A DNA stretch of 6,207 bases from an uncultured Rubrivivax sp. (GTDB lineage: Bacteria > Pseudomonadota > Gammaproteobacteria > Burkholderiales > Burkholderiaceae_C). Both the position numbers and the translations under genes were made by a program. The first letter of the stretch is position 1. Every line of letters starts with the position of its first letter. The notes below the pieces were generated by a model. It did no database searches. It had not been told where the DNA came from and saw nothing but the letters and a program-made list of their open reading frames with translations. Shown in pieces: positions 1-5,327 of this stretch. The stretch is taken from NCBI GenBank assembly GCA_937967345.1, contig CALBTN010000341.1:1-6207 (forward strand). Reading direction: 5' to 3'.

Positions 1-736
1 GGCTATCCTCTTCATCGCGAAGGCGACGCAGAAGCTCGGCAAGGTCGATGACAAGTCGAGCATCCTCGATGACGCGGCGGAGCCGGTCCTTGACCACCGC
101 GCGCGAGCCGTCGTGGCCCTGCAGCTCGCGCTGGAAGGCCAGCTCGATGCCTTCCTGGCCGCTTTCCTCGATGTTGGTGAAGCCCACGACGTGCGCGGCG
201 GCTTCGCCCTCGGGGTACTTGCGGCGGTATTCGCTGAGCGCGTGCACACCCTTGACGTCCAGCGCCTTGACCTTGGCCCACAGCTCGGCGTCGACCTGGC
301 GCTTCAGCCAGGCGAAGTGGCGGCTGCCTTCGAGCTTGTTGTCCAGCTCCGACGGCTTCATCTGCAGCAGCTTGGCCAGCGCTGCGCGCTCGGCGGCGTC
401 GGCGGCGAAGTCCTTCGGGATCGCCCACACCGAGGGCACCGGCACGCTGGTGGCCAGCACCAGGCCGTTGCGGTCGACGATGCGCCCGCGGCTGGCCGGC
501 ACGTCGATCACGTGGCCGTAACGCTTGTCGCCCTGCGCCTGATAGAAGTCGTTGCCGATCAACTGCACGTACAACGCGCGCACCACCAGCACCGCGAAGG
601 CCATGCCGACCAGCGCGACGACGAAACGCGAGCGCCACGGCGGCGTCTTGGACGCCAGCAACGGGCTGGTGGCGTAGTTCAGGTTGCGCACCCCGGCAGC
701 GGCGGCGCGGCGCGACGGCTTGTCGAACAGCTTCAT
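1..736 (-). CDS. ftsI: Peptidoglycan D,D-transpeptidase FtsI (PBP3), N-terminal part, cut by the window edge
   Basis: Septal class B penicillin-binding protein that cross-links peptidoglycan at the division site; anchored in the inner membrane with its catalytic domain in the periplasm. The ATG at 736 overlaps the ftsL stop in an ATGA junction, which fixes the start. 245 residues are visible of a family length near 570-600. They show a basic cytoplasmic head, one membrane segment at about residues 38-60, then the pedestal domain with the family motif RGRIVDRNG (83-91) and YPEG...HVVGF (174-186). The transpeptidase domain with its SxxK serine lies outside the window. After about residue 224 (below about position 65) the sequence stops resembling FtsI: the conserved stretch after VKDRL is replaced by a Leu/Arg/Glu-rich helix with atypical codons, so the true gene may be interrupted or the edge chimeric. 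Identity as FtsI is firm; the last 20-30 residues are not. Confidence 0.93.
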   Translation of the reverse strand, partial: MKLFDKPSRRAAAAGVRNLNYATSPLLASKTPPWRSRFVVALVGMAFAVLVVRALYVQLIGNDFYQAQGDKRYGHVIDVPASRGRIVDRNGLVLATSVPVPSVWAIPKDFAADAAERAALAKLLQMKPSELDNKLEGSRHFAWLKRQVDAELWAKVKALDVKGVHALSEYRRKYPEGEAAAHVVGFTNIEESGQEGIELAFQRELQGHDGSRAVVKDRLRRVIEDARLVIDLAELLRRLRDEEDS

Positions 737-1083
737 GGCGCCAAGGCCCCACTCGCAACAGCCGCGGCGGACGCCGAGCGCTGGTCCGGCAGCGGCGCCG
801 AAGCCGCCGCCGCGCCGGCCGCGTCGTCGGCCACGTAGAAGGTGACGGCCGGCGTGGCGGTGCGCATGCGCAGCTTCTCGCGCGCCATCTTCTCCACCCG
901 CAGGTGCGTGGCCTGCGCCTGCCGCTCGGCATCGAGCCGCTTGAACTCGGTCTGCAACTGCGCGCTTTCGGCACGCGCGCGGTCCAGCGCGTGGAACAGC
1001 CGGCGCGACTCGTATGCGGTCTTCACCAGGTACATGCAACTGGCCAACAGGGCAGCAAGCAGCAGCAGGTTCACGCGCGTCAC
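733..1083 (-). CDS. ftsL: Cell division protein FtsL
   Basis: Small bitopic inner-membrane protein that forms a complex with FtsB and FtsQ and activates septal peptidoglycan synthesis by FtsW-FtsI. The 116-residue product has a very short cytoplasmic N-terminus, one membrane segment at about residues 4-22 (VNLLLLAALLASCMYLV) and a heptad-like periplasmic coiled coil from about 28 to 70, ending in the family-like run RVEKMAREKLRMRT. The start is a GTG at 1083 that overlaps the rsmH TGA (GTGA); the stop overlaps the ftsI ATG (ATGA). Position between rsmH and ftsI is the standard dcw location and is the strongest evidence, since FtsL is poorly conserved in sequence. Odd point: residues about 88-116 are an Ala/Ser-rich low-complexity tail that makes the protein somewhat longer than many betaproteobacterial FtsL proteins. 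Confidence 0.93.
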   Translation of the reverse strand: MTRVNLLLLAALLASCMYLVKTAYESRRLFHALDRARAESAQLQTEFKRLDAERQAQATHLRVEKMAREKLRMRTATPAVTFYVADDAAGAAAASAPLPDQRSASAAAVASGALAP

Positions 1084-2093
1084 GCTTGCGCGCTCCCACG
1101 GCCGGCGCGGCGCGGCGCACGGCCGCGGTCGGGCAGCGCCGCGGCCGCGCGTTCGTCGTAGGGCACCGCCGTGCGTTCGGCCACGCGCATCACGGCCGAG
1201 CGCGCGCGCACGTTGGCCGCGACCTCGGCGGCGCTGGCGCGCACGCGCGCCACCGCGCGCAGCCGGCGCGGCCGCGGCGGCGCAAACGGCGCGCGCCGGT
1301 CGGGTTCGTCGCGGCTTTCGCGCGCGATGAAGGTCTTGACCAGCCGGTCTTCCAGCGAATGGAAGCTGATCACCACCAGGCGCCCTTGCGGCGCGAGCAG
1401 TCGCAGCGCCGCGTTCAGCCCCTGTTCGAGCTCTTCAAGCTCGGCGTTGACGTGAATCCGAAGAGCCTGAAATGTGCGCGTTGCAGGGTTCTGGCCCGGC
1501 TCGCGGGTCTTGACCGCACCAGCCACGACTTCGGCCAGTTGGCCTGTGGTTCGAATTGCAGCCCCGCCCTGTCGGCGAGCCACAAGCGCCTTTGCAACCT
1601 GAACAGCAAACCGTTCTTCCCCATAGTCGCGGATCACCTGCGTGAGTTCGCGCTCGTCGGCGCGGGCCAGGAAGTCCGCGGCGGTTTCGCCGCGGGTCGT
1701 GTCCATGCGCATGTCCAGCGGCGCATCGAAGCGAAAGCTGAAACCGCGCGCCGGGTCGTCCAGCTGCGGCGAGCTCACGCCCAGGTCGAGCAGCACGCCG
1801 TCGAGCTGCGCGATGCCGAGTTGCGCCAGCTGCGCTGGCATGGCGGAAAAGCCGGCGTGCACCAGCGTCAACCGCGCATCGGCGATCGACGCGCCCGCGG
1901 CGATCGCCTGCGGGTCCTTGTCGAAAGCCACCAGGCTGCCGCGCGCACCCAGCCGCGCCAGGATCGCGCGCGCATGGCCGCCGCGGCCAAAGGTGCCGTC
2001 GACGAACGCGCCGTCGGGCGCGCGCACCAGCGCGTCGACCGCTTCGGCCAGCAGCACGGTGGTGTGCGCCCAGGGCTGCGCGGCGGTGGTCAC
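1080..2093 (-). CDS. rsmH: 16S rRNA (cytosine(1402)-N(4))-methyltransferase RsmH (MraW)
   Basis: SAM-dependent enzyme that N4-methylates C1402 in the decoding centre of 16S rRNA. The 337-residue product shows the family motifs in order: HTTVLLAEAVDAL (10-22), the SAM-binding FVDGTFGRGGH (30-40), FDKDP (57-61), DGVLLDLGVSSPQLDD (98-113), PLDMRMD (125-131), GEERFA (158-163), ATRTFQALRI (204-213) and ISFHSLEDR (242-250), then RARSAVMRVAERT near the C-terminus. About 28 further residues rich in Ala, Arg and Gly follow, beyond where the E. coli protein ends. The GTG start at 2093 overlaps the mraZ TGA (GTGA), and the TGA at 1080-1082 overlaps the ftsL GTG. Codons for residues about 157-213 use A/T in the third position in 27 of 57 cases, unlike the rest of the gene, yet the protein stays in family. 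Confidence 0.97.
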   Translation of the reverse strand: MTTAAQPWAHTTVLLAEAVDALVRAPDGAFVDGTFGRGGHARAILARLGARGSLVAFDKDPQAIAAGASIADARLTLVHAGFSAMPAQLAQLGIAQLDGVLLDLGVSSPQLDDPARGFSFRFDAPLDMRMDTTRGETAADFLARADERELTQVIRDYGEERFAVQVAKALVARRQGGAAIRTTGQLAEVVAGAVKTREPGQNPATRTFQALRIHVNAELEELEQGLNAALRLLAPQGRLVVISFHSLEDRLVKTFIARESRDEPDRRAPFAPPRPRRLRAVARVRASAAEVAANVRARSAVMRVAERTAVPYDERAAAALPDRGRAPRRAGRGSAQA

Positions 2094-2518
2094 AGACTCA
2101 GGCCCAGCACTTCGTCGGTCATGCCGGCAGCGATCACGCGCGCCTCAACCGCGTCGTGGCGCTGCTTGTCCCACAGCTCCAGACGGCGGCCGGTGCCGAT
2201 CAGCAGCACGTCCTTGTTCAGCCCGGCGGCTTCGCGCAGCTCGGGCGGCACCAGCAGCCGCGACGCGCCGTCGATCTCGACGTCGACCGCACTGCCAAGA
2301 AAGATGCGGCGCCAGCCGTCGGAGGCGGCCTTCAGCGCCATCAGCTCGGATTCCACCGCTTCCCAGGTCGGGCGCGGATACAGCAGCAGATAGCCTTCGG
2401 GATGGCGGGTGAGCGTCAGCTGGCCGGCGCAGGCAGCGACCAGCGGGTCTCGATGGCGCACGGGCACGTTGATGCGCCCCTTGGCGTCCAACGCCAGAGC
2501 CGACGTTCCCCTAAACAC
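2090..2518 (-). CDS. mraZ: Transcriptional regulator MraZ
   Basis: First gene of the dcw operon; DNA-binding protein that represses its own operon. It carries two SpoVT-AbrB-type swapped-hairpin domains, and the family forms large rings. I place the start at the GTG at 2518, giving 142 residues beginning (M)FRGTSALALDAKGR, because family members start with MFRG. An upstream GTG in the same frame (2560) would add 14 residues with no family match, encoded across the operator repeats. Domain 1 has DAKGRINVP (11-19) followed by RHRD; domain 2 has DGASRLLVPPELREAAGL (83-100) and ELWD (114-117). In the second motif Ser (86) stands where Gly is common in DxxGR. The ribosome site is weak: GGAG at 2525-2522 sits only three bases from the GTG. 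The stop overlaps the rsmH start. Autoregulation is supported by the GTG boxes just upstream. Confidence 0.95.
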   Translation of the reverse strand: MFRGTSALALDAKGRINVPVRHRDPLVAACAGQLTLTRHPEGYLLLYPRPTWEAVESELMALKAASDGWRRIFLGSAVDVEIDGASRLLVPPELREAAGLNKDVLLIGTGRRLELWDKQRHDAVEARVIAAGMTDEVLGLSL

Positions 2519-2525
2519 CCACTCC

Positions 2526-2570
2526 GACACTTTTTTCCACCCGCAGCCACTAAACGACACTGTAGCTCAC
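2526..2570 (-). promoter_or_regulatory. mraZ: Probable MraZ operator: five GTG boxes at 10-bp period
   Basis: Read on the minus strand, GTGAG, GTGTC, GTGGC, GTGGA and GTGTC begin at 2570, 2560, 2550, 2540 and 2530, exactly one helical turn apart, ending eight bases before the mraZ GTG start. A further GTGGG begins at 2522, out of phase by two bases. Known MraZ sites are direct repeats with 10-bp period (TGGGN boxes with 5-bp spacers in E. coli; AAAGTG[T/G] in Mycoplasma), and the box at 2530 is preceded by an A-run giving AAAGTGT. The boxes overlap the candidate -10 element and the leader, so MraZ bound here would block transcription. The operator role is inferred from pattern and position. 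Confidence 0.75.
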
Positions 2571-2587
2571 AAGAATCGGCAAATCAA
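2559..2587 (-). promoter_or_regulatory. Candidate sigma-70 promoter of the mraZ operon
   Basis: On the minus strand, TTGATT (2587-2582, 4 of 6 to TTGACA) is separated by 17 bases from TACAGT (2564-2559, 4 of 6 to TATAAT). This predicts a transcript start near 2552 and a leader of about 34 bases before the GTG start. The -10 element lies inside the GTG repeat array, as expected for MraZ repression, and AT-rich DNA lies upstream. Neither hexamer is strong, so this is a candidate only. Confidence 0.45.
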
Positions 2588-2959
2588 CGAAGCGGATCGA
2601 AAAAATCAATGAAATCAGTTACTTAGGGAGTATTTCTTCAGTTGATCCGAAGAAAAACATCGCAAAATTAAGAACTTGCGAGACCCACTGAAAGTGCTGC
2701 ATTAGATCGGGCTCGAACGCCAAGCCGGGTCAGGCCGTGACAAAGTGCCGCCGCAGTGGCTGCGGCCCCCTCAAGACGGCGGTCTCTCGACCGCGGCCGA
2801 CCGCTGCCGAGCAGCCCGGCGTTGCCGCGAGAGCGCAGTGGCTCGCGGGTGCTGCCACGCCCCCGGCGGGCACGCTCGGCCGCGAAAATTGCGCAAGCAA
2901 GCTCGGGCCGGCCGGCCGGCGCATGGACAATACCGCCCGCCACAGGAGCCGCCTTCTTC
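2571..2959. other. Divergent intergenic region between mraZ and the DUF805 gene
   Basis: No credible gene is visible here. The part from about 2571 to 2680 is markedly AT-rich with A-tracts, in strong contrast to the surrounding DNA, and contains an imperfect inverted repeat (CGGATCGA at 2593-2600 against TTGATCCG at 2642-2649). The part from about 2740 to 2940 is GC-rich and contains three short hairpins and a GGCCGGCCGGCC run (2907-2918). The reading frames across it lack family resemblance and consistent codon bias. A plus-strand promoter for the DUF805 gene should lie here, but I see only a weak -10-like GACAAT (2926-2931) with no matching -35. Confidence 0.6.
2750..2848. other. Cluster of three GC-rich hairpins
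   Basis: Three perfect short inverted repeats follow one another: GCCGCAG/CTGCGGC (2750-2756 and 2760-2766, 3-base loop), GCGGTC/GACCGC (2779-2784 and 2789-2794, 4-base loop) and CCGCGAG/CTCGCGG (2825-2831 and 2842-2848, 10-base loop). None is followed by a T-run on either strand, so they are not typical intrinsic terminators. They could be part of a structured leader or small RNA, or chance in GC-rich DNA. Confidence 0.4.
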
Positions 2960-3361
2960 GTGAACACCGTCGCCCGCCCCTTGCCCGACCCCTTTGCCGA
3001 GGCGATGCCGCCGTCGCGGCTGTACTTCGACTTGCGCGGCCGCGTGTCGCGACGCCAGTTCTGGCTGCACGGCGTGCTCGCGCTGATCGGCGTCGCGCTG
3101 GTCGCGCATGCGCTGCTGGGCATCGCGCGCGTCAGCGCGGACACGGCCGACCTGGCCGTCAACCTGTTGCTGCTATGGCCGGCACTGGCGGTGTCGGTCA
3201 AGCGCTGGCACGACCGCGACCGGTCGGGCTGGTGGGTGCTGCTGAACCTGGTGCCGGTGGTCGGCTGGCTGTGGGCGCTGGTCGACAACGGCCTGGTGCG
3301 CGGCACGCGCGGGCCGAACCGCTACGGCGACGATCCGCTGGCTACGGCCGGCCAACGCTAG
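2960..3361 (+). CDS. DUF805 family membrane protein
   Basis: Small inner-membrane protein of the DUF805 (YhaH-like) family; function unknown. With the GTG start at 2960 it has 133 residues. Family signs are GRVSRRQFW (27-35) before the first membrane segment, the cytoplasmic-loop motif KRWHDRDRSGWW (81-92), and the C-terminal GTRGPNRYGDDP (115-126). Three or so hydrophobic segments lie at about 36-55, 66-79 and 91-108. I chose the GTG because AGGAG stands at 2944-2948, eleven bases upstream; an ATG at 3005 would also give a complete domain (118 residues) but has a poorer ribosome site. The gene is alone on the plus strand, divergent from mraZ and convergent with the Bug gene. High-GC codon use matches the neighbours. 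Confidence 0.88.
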   Translation: MNTVARPLPDPFAEAMPPSRLYFDLRGRVSRRQFWLHGVLALIGVALVAHALLGIARVSADTADLAVNLLLLWPALAVSVKRWHDRDRSGWWVLLNLVPVVGWLWALVDNGLVRGTRGPNRYGDDPLATAGQR

Positions 3362-3424
3362 GCAGGCCAGCGGCCGCGGCCGCCCGCAGCGCCCGGCATC
3401 ACAGGCCGCACCGCCTGCACCGCC
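3362..3424. other. Convergent spacer with a 14-base perfect palindrome
   Basis: This 63-base gap separates the convergent stops of the DUF805 and Bug genes. It contains GCGGCCGCGGCCGC (3370-3383), a perfect 14-base palindrome made of two overlapping GCGGCCGC octamers, starting nine bases after the DUF805 stop. It could act as a transcription pause, but there is no T-run on either strand, so it is not called a terminator. Confidence 0.4.
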
Positions 3425-4399
3425 TCAATCGACCTTCATGCCGGTGGCCTTGACGATCCGGCCGTAGCGCGCGGCGTTGGCTTCCAGCCGCGCCACCGCC
3501 GTCGGGCCGTCATCGGCCACGACCCGCATGTCCAGCGCGGCCAGCCGCGATTGCAGCGGTGTTGCGGCCAGCGCGGCCTTCAGCGCGGCACGCAGCGGAG
3601 CCATCACCGACTCCGGCGTCGACGCCGGCACCATCGCCACGTACAGCACCTCGAACTCCAGATCCTTCAGCCCGAGTTCGCCCACCGTGGGCACCTGCGG
3701 CAACAGCGGCGAGCGCGCGGTGCCGGTGGTGGCCACCGCGCGCAGCTTGCCACCCTGCACGTGCTGCAGCATGCCCGGCGTGGCCAGGATGCCGGCCTGC
3801 ACCTCGCCCGACAGCACGGCCATCACCGCCGGCGCATTGCCCTTGTAGGGAATGGGCGAGATCTTGGCGCCGGTGTGCTCGCTGAAGATCTCGGCGGCAA
3901 TGTGGCCGGGGCTGCCGCTGCCGGCGGTGGCAAAGGTGATCGGCTCGGCCTTGCCCAGTCTGACCAGCTCGGGCAGCGTCGCCACTTTCAGCGCCGGGTT
4001 GACGGCGATGGTCAGGCCCGACGAGGCCAGCAGCATCAGCGGCTTCAGGTCTTTCGACGCGAACGGCATCGCCGCATACAGCGACGGGTTGACGGTGAAG
4101 GTCGAGTCGATCGAGATCAGCAGGTTGTAGCCGTCGCCCGGCGCCTTGGCCACCTGGTCGGCGCCAAGATTGCCGGCCGCGCCGGGCTTGTTCTCGACCA
4201 CGAACGGCTGCTTCAGCTCCTTTTGCAAGGCCTCGGCCATGGCGCGCGCGACGATGTCCAGCGGCCCGCCGGGCGTGAAGTTCACGACCACGCGCACCGG
4301 CTTGTTCGGATACGGCGCCTGCGCGAGCGCTGGCGCCACGCTGAACGCCGCGGCCGCCACGACCGCAGCAGCAAGCATGGGGGTGGTTCGGTGCTTCAT
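3425..4399 (-). CDS. Bug family (TctC-like) tripartite tricarboxylate transporter substrate-binding protein
   Basis: Periplasmic solute-binding protein of the tripartite tricarboxylate transporter type, which captures small carboxylates or related acids for a TctA/TctB permease. I start it at the ATG at 4399 (324 residues) because AGGAGA stands eight bases upstream; the GTG one codon earlier is in frame but less well placed. A signal peptide is clear: basic MKHR, hydrophobic core about 8-25, and an AxA cleavage site around residues 26-28. The mature part begins with the family hallmark YPNKPVRVVVNFTPGG (30-45), followed by the GAAGNLGAD and PGDGY motifs, and is full length. No TctA or TctB gene is in the window; orphan Bug genes are very common in Burkholderiales and must use permeases encoded elsewhere. 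The ligand cannot be told from the sequence. Confidence 0.95.
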   Translation of the reverse strand: MKHRTTPMLAAAVVAAAAFSVAPALAQAPYPNKPVRVVVNFTPGGPLDIVARAMAEALQKELKQPFVVENKPGAAGNLGADQVAKAPGDGYNLLISIDSTFTVNPSLYAAMPFASKDLKPLMLLASSGLTIAVNPALKVATLPELVRLGKAEPITFATAGSGSPGHIAAEIFSEHTGAKISPIPYKGNAPAVMAVLSGEVQAGILATPGMLQHVQGGKLRAVATTGTARSPLLPQVPTVGELGLKDLEFEVLYVAMVPASTPESVMAPLRAALKAALAATPLQSRLAALDMRVVADDGPTAVARLEANAARYGRIVKATGMKVD

Positions 4400-4520
4400 C
4401 ACGCTGTCTCCTGTGGCTGGGATGCGGGTTTCGGGATATCGCGCCGCCGCGCGCGGGCGCTGCGCCTAGCATTTTCCATCACGCCCCGCTTTGATGCATC
4501 GCAAGCTCGCGCGGGTCGCG

Positions 4521-4542
4521 GCGGCGCCTTGGCCGGCGCCGC
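4521..4542. other. GC-rich hairpin downstream of the 96-residue gene
   Basis: GCGGCGCC (4521-4528) and GGCGCCGC (4535-4542) form a perfect 8-bp stem with a 6-base loop, 27 bases past the stop of the minus-strand gene at 4570. No T-run follows on the minus strand, so it is at best a pause or an RNA 3'-end stabilising structure. It also lies upstream of the Bug gene. Confidence 0.35.
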
Positions 4543-4569
4543 GAGCACGCAGGACACAACGCCAGGCCG

Positions 4570-4860
4570 CTACAGCTCGAGCGTGTAGACCTCGGCGGCA
4601 CGGCGTTCGGCGTGGCTGTGGCCCTGCAGCGCGCGATCCCACTCGCTGCCGTCCGCGCCGTGCACCGGCACCAGCCCGGCAACCATCTGCACCGCCTCTT
4701 CGGTGCCGGCATCGAACTCGGCCACGCACTGGCGGCTGGCAAGATACAGCCGCGCCACACGCGTGCCACCGGCGTCAATCACCACCAGGTAGCGTGCCGG
4801 CAAGCGATGCTCGGTCTGGGAATGCGGTCTGGGCGACTCGGCACCGTAGGTCTGGCTCAT
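4570..4860 (-). CDS. Hypothetical protein, 96 residues
   Basis: I do not recognise a family. The ATG at 4860 gives a 96-residue soluble protein with no signal peptide or membrane segment. The core reads as plausible alternating strands and helix: ARYLVVIDAGGTRVARLYL (22-40), then an acidic stretch AEFDAGTEEAVQMVAGLVPV (47-66), and ends EVYTLEL. The VVIDAGGTRVARLYL run superficially resembles the start of ASKHA-fold proteins or a small beta-sheet domain, but the protein is far too short for a kinase and I would not name it so. The start lacks a clear ribosome site. It lies 71 bases downstream of the TM2 gene on the same strand and could be cotranscribed. The codon bias is as in the neighbours, and the opposite-strand frames look like shadows. 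Confidence 0.68.
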   Translation of the reverse strand: MSQTYGAESPRPHSQTEHRLPARYLVVIDAGGTRVARLYLASRQCVAEFDAGTEEAVQMVAGLVPVHGADGSEWDRALQGHSHAERRAAEVYTLEL

Positions 4861-4931
4861 CCGGCGATGCTGCCACGGGCGCGTTGCTGCTGCTTGGCAC
4901 ACCCGGGCCACGCCCCCCGCACGACGAAGCC

Positions 4932-5327
4932 TCAGCCGTCGCGGCGATTGATTTCGTCGATCTGGCCGTTCAGCGTCCAGTAGTCGTACAGGTAGCCCAG
5001 GCCGAACAGCCCCAGCGTCAGCAGGTAGACGATGGCGGTGAACCACTTGCCCAGGTACAGCCGGTGCACGCCGAACACGCCAAGGAAGGTCAGGAAGATC
5101 CACGCCAGCGAGTAGTTCACGCGGCCGCTTTGGTAACGAAAGCTCGCCTGCCGGTCCATCGACGGGATCAGGAACAGGTCGACCAGCCAGCCGATGCCCA
5201 GCAGCCCGAGCGTGAAGAACCAGATCGTGCCGCTGATCGGGCGGCCGTAATAAAACCGGTGCGAGCCGGTAAAGCCGAACACCCACAGCCCGTAGCCGAC
5301 GAGCTTGGAATGCGTATCGACGCTCAT
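4932..5327 (-). CDS. TM2 domain-containing membrane protein with two tandem TM2-like units
   Basis: Small inner-membrane protein of the TM2 family; biochemical role unknown. The ATG at 5327 gives 131 residues. Two homologous units are visible. Unit 1 has GSHRFYYG (21-28), a hydrophobic run and TLGLLGIGWLVD (39-50). Unit 2 has GVHRLYLG (86-93) and TLGLFGLGYLYD (104-115). Equivalent residues are spaced exactly 65 apart (H23/H88, D50/D115) with no gaps, so the gene probably arose by internal duplication. Four membrane segments are expected, with the GxHRxYxG loops and the conserved Asp in both units. The ribosome site is weak (GGAA about 10 bases upstream). An in-frame upstream extension exists but lacks family resemblance. 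It lies about 210 bases downstream of ccoG and upstream of the 96-residue gene, all on the same strand. Confidence 0.9.
   Translation of the reverse strand: MSVDTHSKLVGYGLWVFGFTGSHRFYYGRPISGTIWFFTLGLLGIGWLVDLFLIPSMDRQASFRYQSGRVNYSLAWIFLTFLGVFGVHRLYLGKWFTAIVYLLTLGLFGLGYLYDYWTLNGQIDEINRRDG

Noticed and set aside
113..838. Long plus-strand frame opposite ftsI and ftsL (241 residues)
   Set aside because: It is antisense to clearly recognised ftsI and ftsL, has no family resemblance, and is explained by high-GC DNA. Only its first 20-30 codons, beyond the ftsI divergence, look genuinely coding.
1014..2393. 459-residue plus-strand frame opposite rsmH and mraZ
   Set aside because: Antisense shadow of rsmH and mraZ with Arg/Ala/His-rich, non-family content.
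2519..2560. In-frame 14-residue N-terminal extension of MraZ from a GTG at 2560
   Set aside because: MraZ proteins begin at MFRG, and the extension would be encoded by the operator repeats themselves.
2642..2671. Plus-strand sigma-70 promoter for the DUF805 gene (TTGATC with AT-rich downstream)
   Set aside because: No acceptable -10 at 16-18 bases spacing, and nearly 300 bases from the gene start.
2737..2950. Small plus- and minus-strand frames (about 66-72 residues) in the intergenic region
   Set aside because: Both strands give Ala/Arg-rich, non-recognisable peptides without ribosome sites; the region is better read as non-coding with hairpins.
2700..2959. Possible RNase P RNA or tRNA upstream of mraZ
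   Set aside because: No RNase P conserved core and no tRNA T-arm or anticodon arrangement could be found on either strand.
2668..3306. Minus-strand 212-residue frame across the intergenic region and the DUF805 gene
   Set aside because: Overlaps the recognisable DUF805 gene on the other strand, and its translation is compositionally random.
3551..4588. 345-residue plus-strand frame opposite the Bug gene
   Set aside because: Low-complexity Arg/Gly/His-rich translation antisense to a full-length, recognisable Bug protein.
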